Shown: positions 9,123 through 18,629 of the stretch, piece after piece
Layout: each line of letters opens with the position of its first letter
Numbering within the stretch: position 1 is the stretch's first letter
Made by a program: the position numbers and the translations under genes
Assembly (NCBI RefSeq): GCF_003751625.1
Contig: NZ_RJUL01000002.1
Coordinates: 248,001-312,000 of the forward strand
Direction: 5' to 3'
Length of the DNA: 64,000 nucleotides
Source: Gallaecimonas pentaromativorans
GTDB lineage: Bacteria > Pseudomonadota > Gammaproteobacteria > Enterobacterales > Gallaecimonadaceae
Notes under the pieces: generated by a model
Told to the model about the DNA's origin: nothing
Seen by the model: the letters and a program-made list of their open reading frames with translations, nothing else
The model's database searches: none

Positions 9123-9611
9123 TTAGCCTTTGGGCAAAAAGCTGGAGCTTGCTTGCAGGTACTCAAAAAACCACTGCACCACCACCCCAAACTCGGGAAT
9201 GAGTTTGGATGACTTCCACCAGGTGGAGTCGGATAACGTGGTGAAGCTGTCTACGGCAAACAGTAAGGCGGCGACAACCAGCACTCCGCGCAAGGCTCCG
9301 AAGATCATGCCCAGCAGCCGATCAAAACCTGTCAGGCCGGTTTTATCTACCAGTTGTCCAATAATGTAGGTCAAGAGGCTCCCCAAGAGCAGGGTCACCA
9401 CAAACAGCAGCACGATAGCTACTGCGTTTCGAATAAGGGGGTCGTCCAGGCTGGTGAAAAGCACGGCCAGTTTGCTGTAAAAAGCGCTGGCGACGAAAAA
9501 TGCCGCTACCCATACCACCAGCGACATGGCCTCCCGCACAAAGCCCCTAACCAGGCTTATCAATACAGAAAGGCCAATGATGACCAAAATCGCGATGTCG
9601 ACCCAATTCAT
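9123..9611 (-). CDS. cvpA: CvpA family membrane protein
   Basis: A 162-residue protein, the same length as E. coli CvpA. The ATG at 9611 (MNWVDIAILVIIG) aligns with the family's usual start; a TTG 12 bases upstream is less likely. Four hydrophobic segments are visible, plus the conserved RGFVREAMSLVVW and GFDRLLGMIFGALRGVLV. The family is known for colicin V export and envelope or bile-salt phenotypes; its biochemical role is unclear. It is co-transcribed with purF downstream and dedD-folC upstream. Confidence 0.93.
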   Translation of the reverse strand: MNWVDIAILVIIGLSVLISLVRGFVREAMSLVVWVAAFFVASAFYSKLAVLFTSLDDPLIRNAVAIVLLFVVTLLLGSLLTYIIGQLVDKTGLTGFDRLLGMIFGALRGVLVVAALLFAVDSFTTLSDSTWWKSSKLIPEFGVVVQWFFEYLQASSSFLPKG

Positions 9612-9679
9612 CCAGTCACGCAAACGTTTAGATTTGAAAGGCGGCGTATTCTAACCCAGACCAAGGGCCTGTGGTCAAT

Positions 9680-10267
9680 TTACTGAAGCGGGTCATATTG
9701 GAATATGCGCCCCTTAAGGCCACTGGCGGCATTGAGCTTGGCCAGCTGCCCTTCCAGACGGCTGCGGTCGGCTTCCGGCCCCACCAGCACTTTGGACAAA
9801 CCGTTCTCCTGGACCAAAAACGCCTTAAAGCCACTGTTTCTGAGCTTTTCAACGAGGTCCAGGGCCGATTGGTGATTACCAAAAGCCCCCAGTTGCACCA
9901 CATAAGCAACCCCTTGCACCTTGGGCTGAGCCGGCGCTGGCGCCGCCGTTGCTGTTTTTGGTACGTTTGGTTCAATCGCTTTCTTGGCAGCTGCGGTTTG
10001 AGGTTTGTCGGTTTCGGCCGGCTCAGCGGCTTTGGGGTTATCGTCAGGCAACGGCGCGGCCTTGGGCACCTCTTGGGTGGTTGCCAGTGCATCGGCCGGA
10101 TAAGTGGCAGGCTTTGGCGCCTCGCCCAGCTCCGGGCGCAGCGGTATCACCTCGAACTTTTCAGGCGTCGGCGTTTGGGGCTCTTTTAACAGCTCCGGCA
10201 CGATAAGAGCGGCCAGAGCCAAAAGCACCACGGTGCCAACAATGCGGTTGGTAATCGAACTTGCCAC
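9680..10267 (-). CDS. dedD: cell-division SPOR-domain protein DedD
   Basis: A 195-residue protein. The start is a GTG at 10267 (VASSITNRIVGTVVLLAL), with GGGGGAG four bases upstream, and this aligns with the DedD N-terminus. It has one transmembrane segment (residues 8-25), a long Pro/Ala-rich periplasmic linker, and a C-terminal SPOR domain (about 118-190, starting YVVQLGAFGN) that binds denuded septal peptidoglycan. The GTG lies two bases from the stop of folC and its SD is inside folC, so translation is coupled. Function is inferred from E. coli DedD, a late divisome protein. Confidence 0.92.
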   Translation of the reverse strand: MASSITNRIVGTVVLLALAALIVPELLKEPQTPTPEKFEVIPLRPELGEAPKPATYPADALATTQEVPKAAPLPDDNPKAAEPAETDKPQTAAAKKAIEPNVPKTATAAPAPAQPKVQGVAYVVQLGAFGNHQSALDLVEKLRNSGFKAFLVQENGLSKVLVGPEADRSRLEGQLAKLNAASGLKGRIFQYDPLQ

Positions 10268-10268
10268 T

Positions 10269-11489
10269 TCACTCCCCCACGGGCAAAACCTGAGCCACAG
10301 TGTAAAAGGAACCAAACACAATGACCACGCTGTCGGGCCCGGCCACCTTAATGGCAGCTTGCAGGGCCGTTTTTACATCGGCAAAGGTCTTGTCCTTACC
10401 CAGCAGCTTGCCAAGGGTTGCCGCAGGGGCGGCGCGGCCAACTCCGGGCAACTCGGCCGGATACCAGCAGCTTATCGCACTCATTTCGGCCAGGGTGCCG
10501 GCAATGTCTTTATCCGAGAGCATGGCGCACACCCCATGAATAACCTTACCGGGGTAGCGGCGCTCAAGCTCGGCGTTGAGATAACGAGCGGCGTGAGGAT
10601 TGTGGGCCACATCGGCCAGCACCAGCGGCGAGCGGCCCAGCACCTGCATTCGCCCTGGCAACCGGGCCTGGGACAGCCCTTGGTTGATAGCATCAACCGA
10701 TACCTCAAGGCCCAGCAGCGAAAGGGTTTGCAGCGCCGTTGCCGCATTGGGTAGCGGCAGCGAGGGCCTGGCATAGTCCTGGCCGTTAAAGGTCCAGCTA
10801 AGGCCTTGGTCCTCATAATGAAAATCGCGACCCACCCATTTTAGGCGAGCGCCGATACGCAGCACTTCTTCCAAAAAGACCGCGGTTGGTTGCGGCTCGC
10901 CGCACACCAGCGGCTTGCCGTGGCGGGCAATACCTACCTTTTCACGGGCCACCGACTCGCGGGTGTTGCCCAAAAAGGCCTGGTGGTCCAGGTCAATGCT
11001 GGTTACCACTGCCACGTCAGCATCGACGATATTGGTCGCGTCCAGGCGCCCACCAAGGCCCACTTCCAAAATCACCACATCAAGGGAGTGCTGGTGGCAT
11101 AGCCACAGGGCGGCCAGGGTGGAGAACTCGAAGTAGGTCAGGCTGGTTTGGCCGCGCGCCTGCTCAATGGCGGCAAAGGCCTGGCAATGCTCGGCTTCGC
11201 TGAGCATTTTGCCATTGACCCTCAGCCTTTCGCGGTAATCGATAAGGTGCGGCGAGCTGTACACCGCCACCGAGTAACCTGCCGCCATCAACATGGATTC
11301 GAGCATGGCACAGGTGGTGCCTTTGCCGTTGGTGCCGCCCACCAGCAAGGTTTTGGCCGGCAGAGGCAGCAGTTTTGCGTCGTCGGCGACGCTGCGTACC
11401 CGTTCCAGCCCCATATCGATGGCGCTTTGGTGCAGGTTCTCTAAATGAAAAAGCCAGTCCGCAAGGGACTGGCCAGAAAAGATGGTCAT
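10269..11489 (-). CDS. folC: folylpolyglutamate synthase / dihydrofolate synthase
   Basis: A 406-residue Mur-ligase-family enzyme that adds glutamate to dihydropteroate and to tetrahydrofolate. The ATP-binding loop GGTNGKGTT is at residues 51-59, with YFEFSTLAALW and EVGLGGRLDATN as further family motifs and a C-terminal DVAHNPHAARY. Slightly shorter than E. coli FolC (422) with no obvious gap. It lies 13 bases after accD in the usual accD-folC-dedD order. Confidence 0.96.
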   Translation of the reverse strand: MTIFSGQSLADWLFHLENLHQSAIDMGLERVRSVADDAKLLPLPAKTLLVGGTNGKGTTCAMLESMLMAAGYSVAVYSSPHLIDYRERLRVNGKMLSEAEHCQAFAAIEQARGQTSLTYFEFSTLAALWLCHQHSLDVVILEVGLGGRLDATNIVDADVAVVTSIDLDHQAFLGNTRESVAREKVGIARHGKPLVCGEPQPTAVFLEEVLRIGARLKWVGRDFHYEDQGLSWTFNGQDYARPSLPLPNAATALQTLSLLGLEVSVDAINQGLSQARLPGRMQVLGRSPLVLADVAHNPHAARYLNAELERRYPGKVIHGVCAMLSDKDIAGTLAEMSAISCWYPAELPGVGRAAPAATLGKLLGKDKTFADVKTALQAAIKVAGPDSVVIVFGSFYTVAQVLPVGE

Positions 11490-11502
11490 TCTTTCAATGC
11501 CC

Positions 11503-12372
11503 TCAGGCAGCCGACTCGGTGCTGGGCTGCCCCATCAACTTGGCCAGCAGACGGGCGATTGTATCACGCATCTGACGGCGGTCGACGATCATGTCGATAG
11601 CGCCCTTTTCCACCAGGAATTCAGAACGTTGGAAGCCTTCAGGCAAGTCTTCACGCACCGTCTGTTTAATAACCCGGGGGCCGGCAAAACCGATAAGGGC
11701 TTTGGGCTCGGCCACGTGGATATCACCCAGCATGGCAAAAGACGCCGACACGCCGCCCATGGTGGGATCGGTCAGCACCGAGATAAAGGGCAAGCCTTTG
11801 TCGGTCAGGCGCGCCAGGGCAGCGGAGGTTTTGGCCATTTGCATCAGCGACATCAGTGCTTCTTGCATACGGGCGCCACCGGAAGCCGAGAAGCACACCA
11901 TGGCACGGTTTTCCTTGATACAGGTTTCCACGGCGCGCACGAAACGTGCACCCACCACAGAACCCATAGAGCCGCCCATAAAGTCGAATTCAAAGCTCGC
12001 CGCAACCACCGGCAGGCCTTTGAGCTGCCCTTTCATGACGATAAGAGCGTCTTTCTCGCCGGTTTTTTTCTGGGCTTCGACGATGCGGTCTTTGTACTTT
12101 TTGGAGTCGCGAAACTTCAATACGTCCTGCGGCTCAAGATCACCTGCCAGCTCTTCACGGCCATCTTGGTCGAGGAAGCTGTCCAGGCGAGCGCGGGCCT
12201 TGATGCGCATGTGATGGTCGCATTTGGGGCACACTTCGAGGTTACGCTCGAGCTCGGCGCGGTAGAGAATTTGGTCGCACGAATCGCATTTGGTCCACAC
12301 CCCTTCCGGGATGTTTTTGCGATCTTGGGAAACATTTTTGGTTTTATTGAGGATCTTTTCAATCCAGCTCAT
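11503..12372 (-). CDS. accD: acetyl-CoA carboxylase carboxyltransferase beta subunit
   Basis: A 289-residue protein that partners AccA to carboxylate acetyl-CoA, the committed step of fatty-acid synthesis. The N-terminal four-Cys zinc ribbon is intact (Cys29, Cys32, Cys48, Cys51: CDSC and CPKC). The carboxyltransferase core shows [20 protein letters not shown] and the oxyanion region [18 protein letters not shown] precedes the ATG. In E. coli dedA lies between truA and accD; here there is none. Confidence 0.97.
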   Translation of the reverse strand: MSWIEKILNKTKNVSQDRKNIPEGVWTKCDSCDQILYRAELERNLEVCPKCDHHMRIKARARLDSFLDQDGREELAGDLEPQDVLKFRDSKKYKDRIVEAQKKTGEKDALIVMKGQLKGLPVVAASFEFDFMGGSMGSVVGARFVRAVETCIKENRAMVCFSASGGARMQEALMSLMQMAKTSAALARLTDKGLPFISVLTDPTMGGVSASFAMLGDIHVAEPKALIGFAGPRVIKQTVREDLPEGFQRSEFLVEKGAIDMIVDRRQMRDTIARLLAKLMGQPSTESAA

Positions 12373-12453
12373 AAGACACCTGTAAGAGCCACGGAAACCT
12401 TATAACTCACGGCATTAAATCATAGATAAGCCGCAGGTTTTAGCAAAAACTGG

Positions 12454-13248
12454 TCAGCTGAGGGGGTCGGGCAGGAACAGCGGACCCGGCTGAGCCGCTG
12501 GCAGGCCAAATTGCGCCGGGTAGCTCACTTCCACTAGATACAAGCCGTTGGACGGCGCCGTGGCCGGTGCCAGGTTGCGGTCTTTGAGCGCCAGCAGTTC
12601 GGCAATGGCCGACTCAGGCAATTCGCCGTCACCCACTTTCAGCAAAGTGCCGACGATATTGCGCACCATATGGTGCAAGAAGGCGTTGGCCTGGATATCC
12701 ACCACCACGTAATGATTAAAGCGGCCCACCGAAACCTTCATCACGTTACGAAAAGGGGTGTTGGACTGGCACTGAATGGCGCGAAAGCTGGTGAAATCCT
12801 GCTCTCCCAGCAGCGCCTGGGCGGCGCGGTGCATGGCCTTTTCATCCAGCGGCCGGTGGTAATGGGTCACCCCGTGGCGCAACAGGCCTGGACGATAAGG
12901 CTGGTTGACGATGATATAGCGATAACGCCGGGCGGTGGCCGAGAAGCGGGCATGAAAATCGTCCCTGACCGGCATCGCCCAGCGCACGGCGATATCGTCC
13001 GGCAGGTTGGAGTTGAGCCCCAGGGTCCAGGCGCCCTCGCCTCGCACGGCGTTGGTATCAAAATGCACCACCTGCCCGGTGCCATGGACACCGGCATCGG
13101 TACGGCCGGCGCAGAAGATCTCTACCGGCTCATTGGCAACCTTACTGATGGCCGCTTCCAGCTGTGCTTGCACGCTGTCTACTTCCTGCTGGCGTTGCCA
13201 ACCGTAGTAACGGCTACCGTCATACTCGATGCCAAGGGCGATGCGCAT
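12454..13248 (-). CDS. truA: tRNA pseudouridine(38-40) synthase
   Basis: A 264-residue enzyme (E. coli 270) that isomerises uridines 38-40 of the tRNA anticodon arm. I start it at the ATG at 13248 ([20 protein letters not shown]), the family's N-terminus, with GAGAA just upstream; a 20-residue upstream extension is unlikely. The catalytic Asp51 is in [11 protein letters not shown], followed by [11 protein letters not shown]-type residues. It lies between fimV/asd and accD as in other gammaproteobacteria. Confidence 0.95.
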   Translation of the reverse strand: MRIALGIEYDGSRYYGWQRQQEVDSVQAQLEAAISKVANEPVEIFCAGRTDAGVHGTGQVVHFDTNAVRGEGAWTLGLNSNLPDDIAVRWAMPVRDDFHARFSATARRYRYIIVNQPYRPGLLRHGVTHYHRPLDEKAMHRAAQALLGEQDFTSFRAIQCQSNTPFRNVMKVSVGRFNHYVVVDIQANAFLHHMVRNIVGTLLKVGDGELPESAIAELLALKDRNLAPATAPSNGLYLVEVSYPAQFGLPAAQPGPLFLPDPLS

Positions 13249-13293
13249 AGTTGTTCTCGTGCTTAAATCAGGCCGGGCATTATAGCCATAAAC

Positions 13294-13323
13294 AAAAAGC
13301 GGTGGCATCGGCCACCGCTTTTT
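13294..13323 (-). terminator. terminator of fimV
   Basis: The 13-bp stem AAAAAGCGGTGGC / GCCACCGCTTTTT with loop ATCG lies 16 bases beyond the fimV stop. The T run follows on the minus strand, so it separates fimV from truA transcription. Confidence 0.9.
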
Positions 13324-13338
13324 CTAGGTCAGCTGCAC

Positions 13339-16300
13339 TCAGCTAAGGCGCCCCAGCAGTTTAACGGCTTCGGCTTTCTCGTCCTCGGAGCCTTTGGACT
13401 GCACTTCGTCCAGCAGTTCCCGGGCCGAGGCCTGGTCGTCAATCTCCATGTAGGCGCGGGCCAGGTCGAGCTTGGAGGCCATCAGGCCGTCTTCGGCGTC
13501 GTCGCCTTTCCCCACCAGGCCTTCATAGCCCTGCATGTCGAGATCCAAAGACCACTCGTTGTAAGGGTCGTCTTCGGACAAGTCCCCTTCGCTGTCTTTC
13601 ATCAGCTCGTCGATGTCGATGAACTCGTCCTTGCCGCCGGCTTTGGCGTCACTGCCTTGCCATTCCAGGCCATTGCCTTGGAAGGCGCTTTCGGCCGGTT
13701 TGGTTTGGGGGGCATCCACCTTGGGCGCTTCCCAGCTCAGGGAGTTCTCGGCAGACCATTTGTCATCGGCTTCAAGGGAAGGAAGCTCGTCTGACACGTC
13801 GTCCAACCCTGCAAAGCTCAGTTCCTCGTCTTCCAGGGTATCGTCACCAAGAACCAATTCGTCCTCGTCGGCAATATCCATGTTTGAGAAGTCGAAGTCG
13901 TCGTCATCCAGGCCTTCCAGCGCGGCTTCTTCGCCGGCCAGCAGGGCCGCGTCACTCAAGGTGACGTCTTTGCCGTCAAGTTCGGCTTCATCGAGGACGA
14001 GGCTATCCTCATCGGCACCTTCGGCCAGCGGCAGCTCGCCCGGCAACACATCGTCTTCACCGACGGCAGACTCAGCCAGCAGCAAGTCGCTGTCGCCTTC
14101 ATCATCGGCCTCGAAATCGGAGAAATCGAAATCCCCTTCCAGCTCTGCGGTGTTGGCGTCGGCATCGGCGGCGCTGAGGCCATCTTCGCTCAGGCTGACA
14201 TCGTCATCGCCCAGCTCAAGGTCGCCAAAGTGCAGGGCTTCTTCTTCCGGCGCGTGCGGCTCGTCTTCGAGACTACCGATAAGCTCGTCGTCTTCGGTCT
14301 CAAATTCCGGCTCGTTATCCGCGGCAGTGGCGGTGGGCTCGGCTTCGGCTTCGGCTTCGGCTTCGGCTTCGGCTTCGGCTTCGGCTTCGGCTTCGGCTTC
14401 GGCTTCGGCTTCGGCTTCGGCTTCGGCAATCAGGGGAGCATCAACGGCATCCGAGGTCAACTGATCATCGAGGCTGTTAGCAGGCGCGGCTTCTTGCTCT
14501 GGCTCAGCGTCAAAATCAGACGCTTGCTCGGCATCGTCAAAGGCCAATGCTTCCACGTCATCCATGGCGTCATCGTCGGCCAGCAGCGCTTCGGCCTCGT
14601 CAAGGGCGCTTTCAACGTCGCTGTCGTTTTGCTCATCCAGCTCCTCAGCCATTGCCGGCGTTTTATCGCCGCCCAGGGTGAGGTCGTCTCCGCTTAACAG
14701 GGATTCGGCTTCGGCAAGGGCGCTGTCGAGGTCGTCATCGCCGGCTTCATCTACCAGCATTGCCTCGGCTTCATCCAGGTGCTGCTGGGTGGCCTCTTCT
14801 TCTTTGGCCAGCCAGTCGTCCAGGTCGCCCTCTTCATCCAGGCGGATGGCAAAGTCGTCTTCTTCTTCGAAGGCATCGCCACTTGCCAGGGTGGCGCCGT
14901 CGTCAAAGGCGGGCTCATCTTCCGGCAGAGACTGGAGCATGTCATCGAGAGAAGCATCGGCCAGCGGGTCGTCTTCAATTTCGTTGTCTTGCGCCGAAGC
15001 GGCGCCCACAGCCGCACCGGCAAGGGCTGCAGCGGCGGCAATTTCCGCCTCTTCAGGCTCAGGCTGGGGCCGCTGGCGCTCAGAGAAATGACGCTCTTCA
15101 CTGGCAACCGCAGGCTCTACCTTGCCACGGCGGCGCAGCACTAGGATCAGCACCGCAACCAGCAGCGCGATAACGGCGCCGATAAGACCCAGGCCAAGAG
15201 GCGAGCCCAGCAGCTGCTCAAGGGCGCTCTTTTCAACCGGCTTGGGCTGGTTGAGCTGGCTGTTTTGTTTGGCAATAACCTGGCGCAGCTCGTCTTGCAA
15301 CTTGGCCTCGTCGGCCAGCTGTTGTTGCAAACTCTTGAGCTCTTCCATCATTTGGTTGACGCGGGTCTTGAGTTGCTGGTTTTCAGCCAGGACCTGCTCA
15401 AGGTTGTCGGTGCTGGAAGAAAGCTCTTTACGCAGCTGCTCCATTTCGTCGGCATGGCGCTGGGCCTGCTCGTTGAGCTTGGTTTGCACCAAAGACTCGT
15501 CCACCTTGGGCCCTTTGCTGGCCGCCTTGACCACAGCTGGCGCCGTGTCGGCAGCAGCGGCGGTTTTGACAGGCGCCTTGGCTACCGGCGCTTTGGCCGT
15601 GGTGGTGGCTGGCGCTGGCTCGTCGTGGGTGCCTTTGACAAAGCGGCTACGGGCCTCGCCGGCGTCGACCGCCTCGACTTCTCTAAGGGTCGGCACCCGC
15701 AGGATGGAGCCTTTGACCAGACGGTTGATGTCACCATCCAAGAAGGCTTCGGGGTTTTTACGCTGGATGGCGATCATCACCTGATAAACCGACACACTGG
15801 TGCCGGGGCGCAGCCGGTTGGCGATGCTCCACAGGGTATCGGTGGGTGAAATAGGCCCGTAAATCTTGCCGCCAGCGCCCTTGGTGGTGCTGGCTGGGGC
15901 GTTACTGCCAGTCAGTTGGCTGGCCGTGGCCGGGGCATTGACGGTAACGGACGGCGTGCTTTGCACCGCGCCTTGCGGGCTGCTGGCGATCGCCGTGTCG
16001 TCTTGCGGCAATACCGGCATGTTATTGCCAGGTTTGTCGTCCAGCAGCAGATCGTAATCATTACTGACACTGCCTTGCGGCAAGCCGCCCACTTGGACCT
16101 GCAACGACACAAAAGGCGCCGAGATGGCGTCATTGGAGCTCAGCACCAGATAGCGCCGGCCCTTTTCGGAGACCACGTTGGTCACCCGCAGTTGTACCCG
16201 CTGGCCTTTGGGCTCAAAAGCCTGGCGGGCTGACAAGCCGATACTGACGTTGGCCGGGTCTACCGCTTCCGGGCCAACCAGTTCGAGCCTGGCGGAAAAT

Positions 16301-16407
16301 GGTTGATTCAAGGCGGAGCTAACCTTCAGCTCCCCCAATTCCAGTGCAAGCGCTTGGGTGCTAAGTCCAGCAGCCAAGACCAAGGCAGCAGTCCTTGATA
16401 GTTTCAT
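13339..16407 (-). CDS. fimV: FimV-type polar peptidoglycan-binding protein
   Basis: A 1022-residue protein from the ATG at 16407; in-frame starts at 16440 and further upstream exist but lack a signal peptide. Residues 1-22 are a signal peptide (LSTQALA). Residues 23-110 form the FimV N-terminal domain (LELGELKVSSALNQPFSARLEL in two pieces), 183-240 a LysM domain (PTDTLWSIANRL), about 320-400 a coiled coil, and about 415-440 one transmembrane helix (LGLIGAVIALLVAVLILVLRRR). A long acidic Asp/Glu/Ala-rich cytoplasmic region follows, ending in the conserved C-terminal motif LDLARAYMEIDDQASARELLDEV in shortened form. FimV/HubP proteins mark the cell pole and organise pili, flagella and chemotaxis. 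Confidence 0.93.
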   Translation of the reverse strand: MKLSRTAALVLAAGLSTQALALELGELKVSSALNQPFSARLELVGPEAVDPANVSIGLSARQAFEPKGQRVQLRVTNVVSEKGRRYLVLSSNDAISAPFVSLQVQVGGLPQGSVSNDYDLLLDDKPGNNMPVLPQDDTAIASSPQGAVQSTPSVTVNAPATASQLTGSNAPASTTKGAGGKIYGPISPTDTLWSIANRLRPGTSVSVYQVMIAIQRKNPEAFLDGDINRLVKGSILRVPTLREVEAVDAGEARSRFVKGTHDEPAPATTTAKAPVAKAPVKTAAAADTAPAVVKAASKGPKVDESLVQTKLNEQAQRHADEMEQLRKELSSSTDNLEQVLAENQQLKTRVNQMMEELKSLQQQLADEAKLQDELRQVIAKQNSQLNQPKPVEKSALEQLLGSPLGLGLIGAVIALLVAVLILVLRRRGKVEPAVASEERHFSERQRPQPEPEEAEIAAAAALAGAAVGAASAQDNEIEDDPLADASLDDMLQSLPEDEPAFDDGATLASGDAFEEEDDFAIRLDEEGDLDDWLAKEEEATQQHLDEAEAMLVDEAGDDDLDSALAEAESLLSGDDLTLGGDKTPAMAEELDEQNDSDVESALDEAEALLADDDAMDDVEALAFDDAEQASDFDAEPEQEAAPANSLDDQLTSDAVDAPLIAEAEAEAEAEAEAEAEAEAEAEAEAEAEAEPTATAADNEPEFETEDDELIGSLEDEPHAPEEEALHFGDLELGDDDVSLSEDGLSAADADANTAELEGDFDFSDFEADDEGDSDLLLAESAVGEDDVLPGELPLAEGADEDSLVLDEAELDGKDVTLSDAALLAGEEAALEGLDDDDFDFSNMDIADEDELVLGDDTLEDEELSFAGLDDVSDELPSLEADDKWSAENSLSWEAPKVDAPQTKPAESAFQGNGLEWQGSDAKAGGKDEFIDIDELMKDSEGDLSEDDPYNEWSLDLDMQGYEGLVGKGDDAEDGLMASKLDLARAYMEIDDQASARELLDEVQSKGSEDEKAEAVKLLGRLS
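14341..14424 (-). repeat. hexanucleotide microsatellite (GGCTTC)14 inside fimV
   Basis: Fourteen perfect tandem copies of GGCTTC on the plus strand read as Glu-Ala codons in fimV and give an alternating EA tract at about residues 662-689. The unit is six bases, so gain or loss of copies stays in frame. Confidence 0.97.
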
Positions 16408-16495
16408 GCCGATCCCCGGGACTCCTTCTGAGCCCTTCATTGTAATTGTCAGAACGAAGCTATCATAAACAAGGCTGTAACAGTCCGCCAATAAC

Positions 16496-16521
16496 AAAAA
16501 ACCGCCCCTGGGGGCGGTTTT
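16496..16521 (-). terminator. terminator of asd
   Basis: An 11-bp stem AAAACCGCCCC / GGGGCGGTTTT with a two-base gap in the loop is followed on the minus strand by T residues. It lies three bases after the asd stop and just upstream of fimV. Confidence 0.85.
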
Positions 16522-16523
16522 GC

Positions 16524-17531
16524 CTATCGGTAGTTAGCCAGCCAGTATTCGGCTATCTGCACACTGTTGGTGGCCGCCCCTTTGCGGACGTTATCGGCCA
16601 CCACCCACAGGTTCAAACCATTAGGGTGAGTGAAGTCGGCTCGCACCCGGCTGACAAACACCGTGTCCTGGCCGGCAGCATGGGTGACCTGGGTGGGATA
16701 ATCGGCATCCGGCACCAATTCGACCCCAGGTGCCTGCACCAGCAACTCTTTAACTTCGTCAACATCCACCGGCTGAGCAGTTTCCAGGTGTATCGCTTCG
16801 GCATGGCCGTAAAACGCTGGTACCCGCACGCAGGTGGCGTTTACCGCGACGTTGTCGTCACCCAGAATTTTTTGGGTCTCCCAGTGCATCTTCATCTCTT
16901 CCTTGGTGAAACCGTTGTCTTGGAAGACATCGATTTGCGGCAGGCAGTTAAAGGCGATTTGCTTGGGAAACTTGCTGGGCTCAACCGGGCGGCCGCTCAG
17001 CACATCAGCGGTCTGCTTGGCCAGCTCTTCCATGGCGCTGTGGCCTGCGCCGGAGGTGGCCTGGTAAGTGGAGACGTTAATGCGGGTGATCTGATAGCGG
17101 TCGTGAATAGGCTTTAACGCCACCAGCATCTGGATGGTGGAGCAATTGGGGTTGGCAATGATGTTGCGGTTGCGATAGTCGGCAATGGCTTCGGGGTTCA
17201 CTTCCGGCACCACCAGCGGGATCTCCGGCTGATAGCGGAACTCGGAGGTGTTATCCACCACCAGCACACCGGCATCGGCGGCAATGGGCGCCCAGCGTTT
17301 TGACACGCTGCCGCCAGCAGAGAAAAACGCCAGCTCCACCTGGGACCAGTCGAAGTTCTCAACATCTTCGATGATAAGGCTCTTGCCCTTGAATTGACGA
17401 GTCTGGCCAGCAGAGCGGCTGGAGGCCAGCAGGAACAGTTCGCCGACCGGGAAATCGCGCTCTTCCAGCAGTTCCAGCAGGGTGTCACCGACGGCGCCCG
17501 AGGCGCCCAGGATTGCCACGTTGATTGTCAT
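16524..17531 (-). CDS. asd: aspartate-semialdehyde dehydrogenase (Usg-clade)
   Basis: A 335-residue NADP-dependent enzyme that makes aspartate semialdehyde for Lys, Met and Thr synthesis and diaminopimelate. The second of two adjacent ATGs (17531) has the better spacing from GAGG. The dinucleotide-binding GASGAVG is at residues 9-15. The catalytic Cys130 is present in ANPNCST, and VRVPAFYGHAEAIHLE matches the substrate and His site. E. coli carries at this spot the poorly characterised homologue usg; the intact catalytic Cys argues for real activity here. It lies ten bases after pdxB and probably shares its transcript. Confidence 0.9.
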   Translation of the reverse strand: MTINVAILGASGAVGDTLLELLEERDFPVGELFLLASSRSAGQTRQFKGKSLIIEDVENFDWSQVELAFFSAGGSVSKRWAPIAADAGVLVVDNTSEFRYQPEIPLVVPEVNPEAIADYRNRNIIANPNCSTIQMLVALKPIHDRYQITRINVSTYQATSGAGHSAMEELAKQTADVLSGRPVEPSKFPKQIAFNCLPQIDVFQDNGFTKEEMKMHWETQKILGDDNVAVNATCVRVPAFYGHAEAIHLETAQPVDVDEVKELLVQAPGVELVPDADYPTQVTHAAGQDTVFVSRVRADFTHPNGLNLWVVADNVRKGAATNSVQIAEYWLANYR

Positions 17532-17541
17532 CATTACCTCG

Positions 17542-18618
17542 TCAATGGGACGCCAAGGCCCACACCTTGGCGCCGTCTTCTACAAATGTGGTGTCAAGGC
17601 TGCCCCACTCCCGGCGTTTCGGGTAGCTGCGGCGCAGCACGTCAAAGGTTTTACCGGCCAACAGGCCTTGTCGAAACCAGGCGTCATCGTCGCGGATGTC
17701 ATACACCAAGTTGCCCAGGCGCCGCACCTCGGCCAAGGTGCCGGTCACATGCGTGACCGCCGGGGCCGGCAGCCAGTTGCCAAAGTGGCCGCTGGGCGAA
17801 AGGCCCTGATGGCGACACAGCGCTTCGTAGAGCATCCAGGTGCCGCGGCGCTTGCCTTCGATGCTGTGCCCGGCGATATGCGGGGTCAGCCAGCGAGCAA
17901 GGCCTAGCAGCCTTGTATCAAAATCGGGCTCGGTTTCATATACGTCCAGCACCGCTTCACCACGGCCCGCTTCAAGCCAGCTCACCAGAGCGGCGTTATC
18001 CACCACGCTGCCACGGCAGCTGTTGATGAGCAGCGCCCCGTTCTTCATGGCCGCAAGGGTATCGGCACCCAGCATCTTGTGGGTGGCGCTCCCTCCCGGC
18101 ACATGCAGGGTCAGCACGTCCACCTGCGGCAGCATCTGGGCCAGGGAGATAAAGCCTGGCTCAGCCTTTGGCGGGTCGCAGCACAGCACCTTAACACCCA
18201 GCGCATTTAGCCGTCTAGACAGCCGAGAGCCAATATTTCCGACACCGACAATACCGACGGTCAAGGCCGGCAGGTCCCGGCCGGTCATCGTCTGCCAGTT
18301 CAGCACCGCCGACAGCACGTAGTCGGCCACGGCATCGGCGTTACAGCCGGGGGCCGCCGTCCAAAAAATGCCTTTTTCTTCAATGGTTTTAATATCGAGA
18401 TGGTCGGTTCCTATGGTGGCGGAGCCAATAAAGCGCAGCTTGGGCGCTTGGGCCAGCAAGGCGGCATCGACTTGGGTGACAGAGCGCACCAGCAGCACAT
18501 CGGCCTGGGCAAGCTGCTCGGGGCTGGGCATTCGCCCATCAAAACGCAGGATGGTACCGAATTCTAAGAAGAGTTCGTCAACCAACGGCATCAGGCCGTC
18601 AGCAAGGATAGTGAGCAT
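17542..18618 (-). CDS. pdxB: erythronate-4-phosphate dehydrogenase
   Basis: A 358-residue D-2-hydroxyacid dehydrogenase (E. coli 378) of the pyridoxal-phosphate pathway. It has the NAD-binding motif GIVGVGNIGSRL, the catalytic Arg in NSCRGSVVDN, a Glu in VYETEPDF and the His in TPHIAGHSIEGK. The C-terminal PdxB-specific dimerisation part is present (QGLSPSGHFGNWLP). The SD is weak and the start lies just beyond the fabB terminator, so it probably has its own promoter around that hairpin. Confidence 0.95.
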   Translation of the reverse strand: MLTILADGLMPLVDELFLEFGTILRFDGRMPSPEQLAQADVLLVRSVTQVDAALLAQAPKLRFIGSATIGTDHLDIKTIEEKGIFWTAAPGCNADAVADYVLSAVLNWQTMTGRDLPALTVGIVGVGNIGSRLSRRLNALGVKVLCCDPPKAEPGFISLAQMLPQVDVLTLHVPGGSATHKMLGADTLAAMKNGALLINSCRGSVVDNAALVSWLEAGRGEAVLDVYETEPDFDTRLLGLARWLTPHIAGHSIEGKRRGTWMLYEALCRHQGLSPSGHFGNWLPAPAVTHVTGTLAEVRRLGNLVYDIRDDDAWFRQGLLAGKTFDVLRRSYPKRREWGSLDTTFVEDGAKVWALASH

Positions 18619-18629
18619 AATCGAGGCAT

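Noticed and set aside
14230-14697. Plus-strand frame with a Gly-Phe repeat opposite fimV
   Set aside because: It is the complement of the GGCTTC microsatellite; no SD, and fimV is clearly the real gene.
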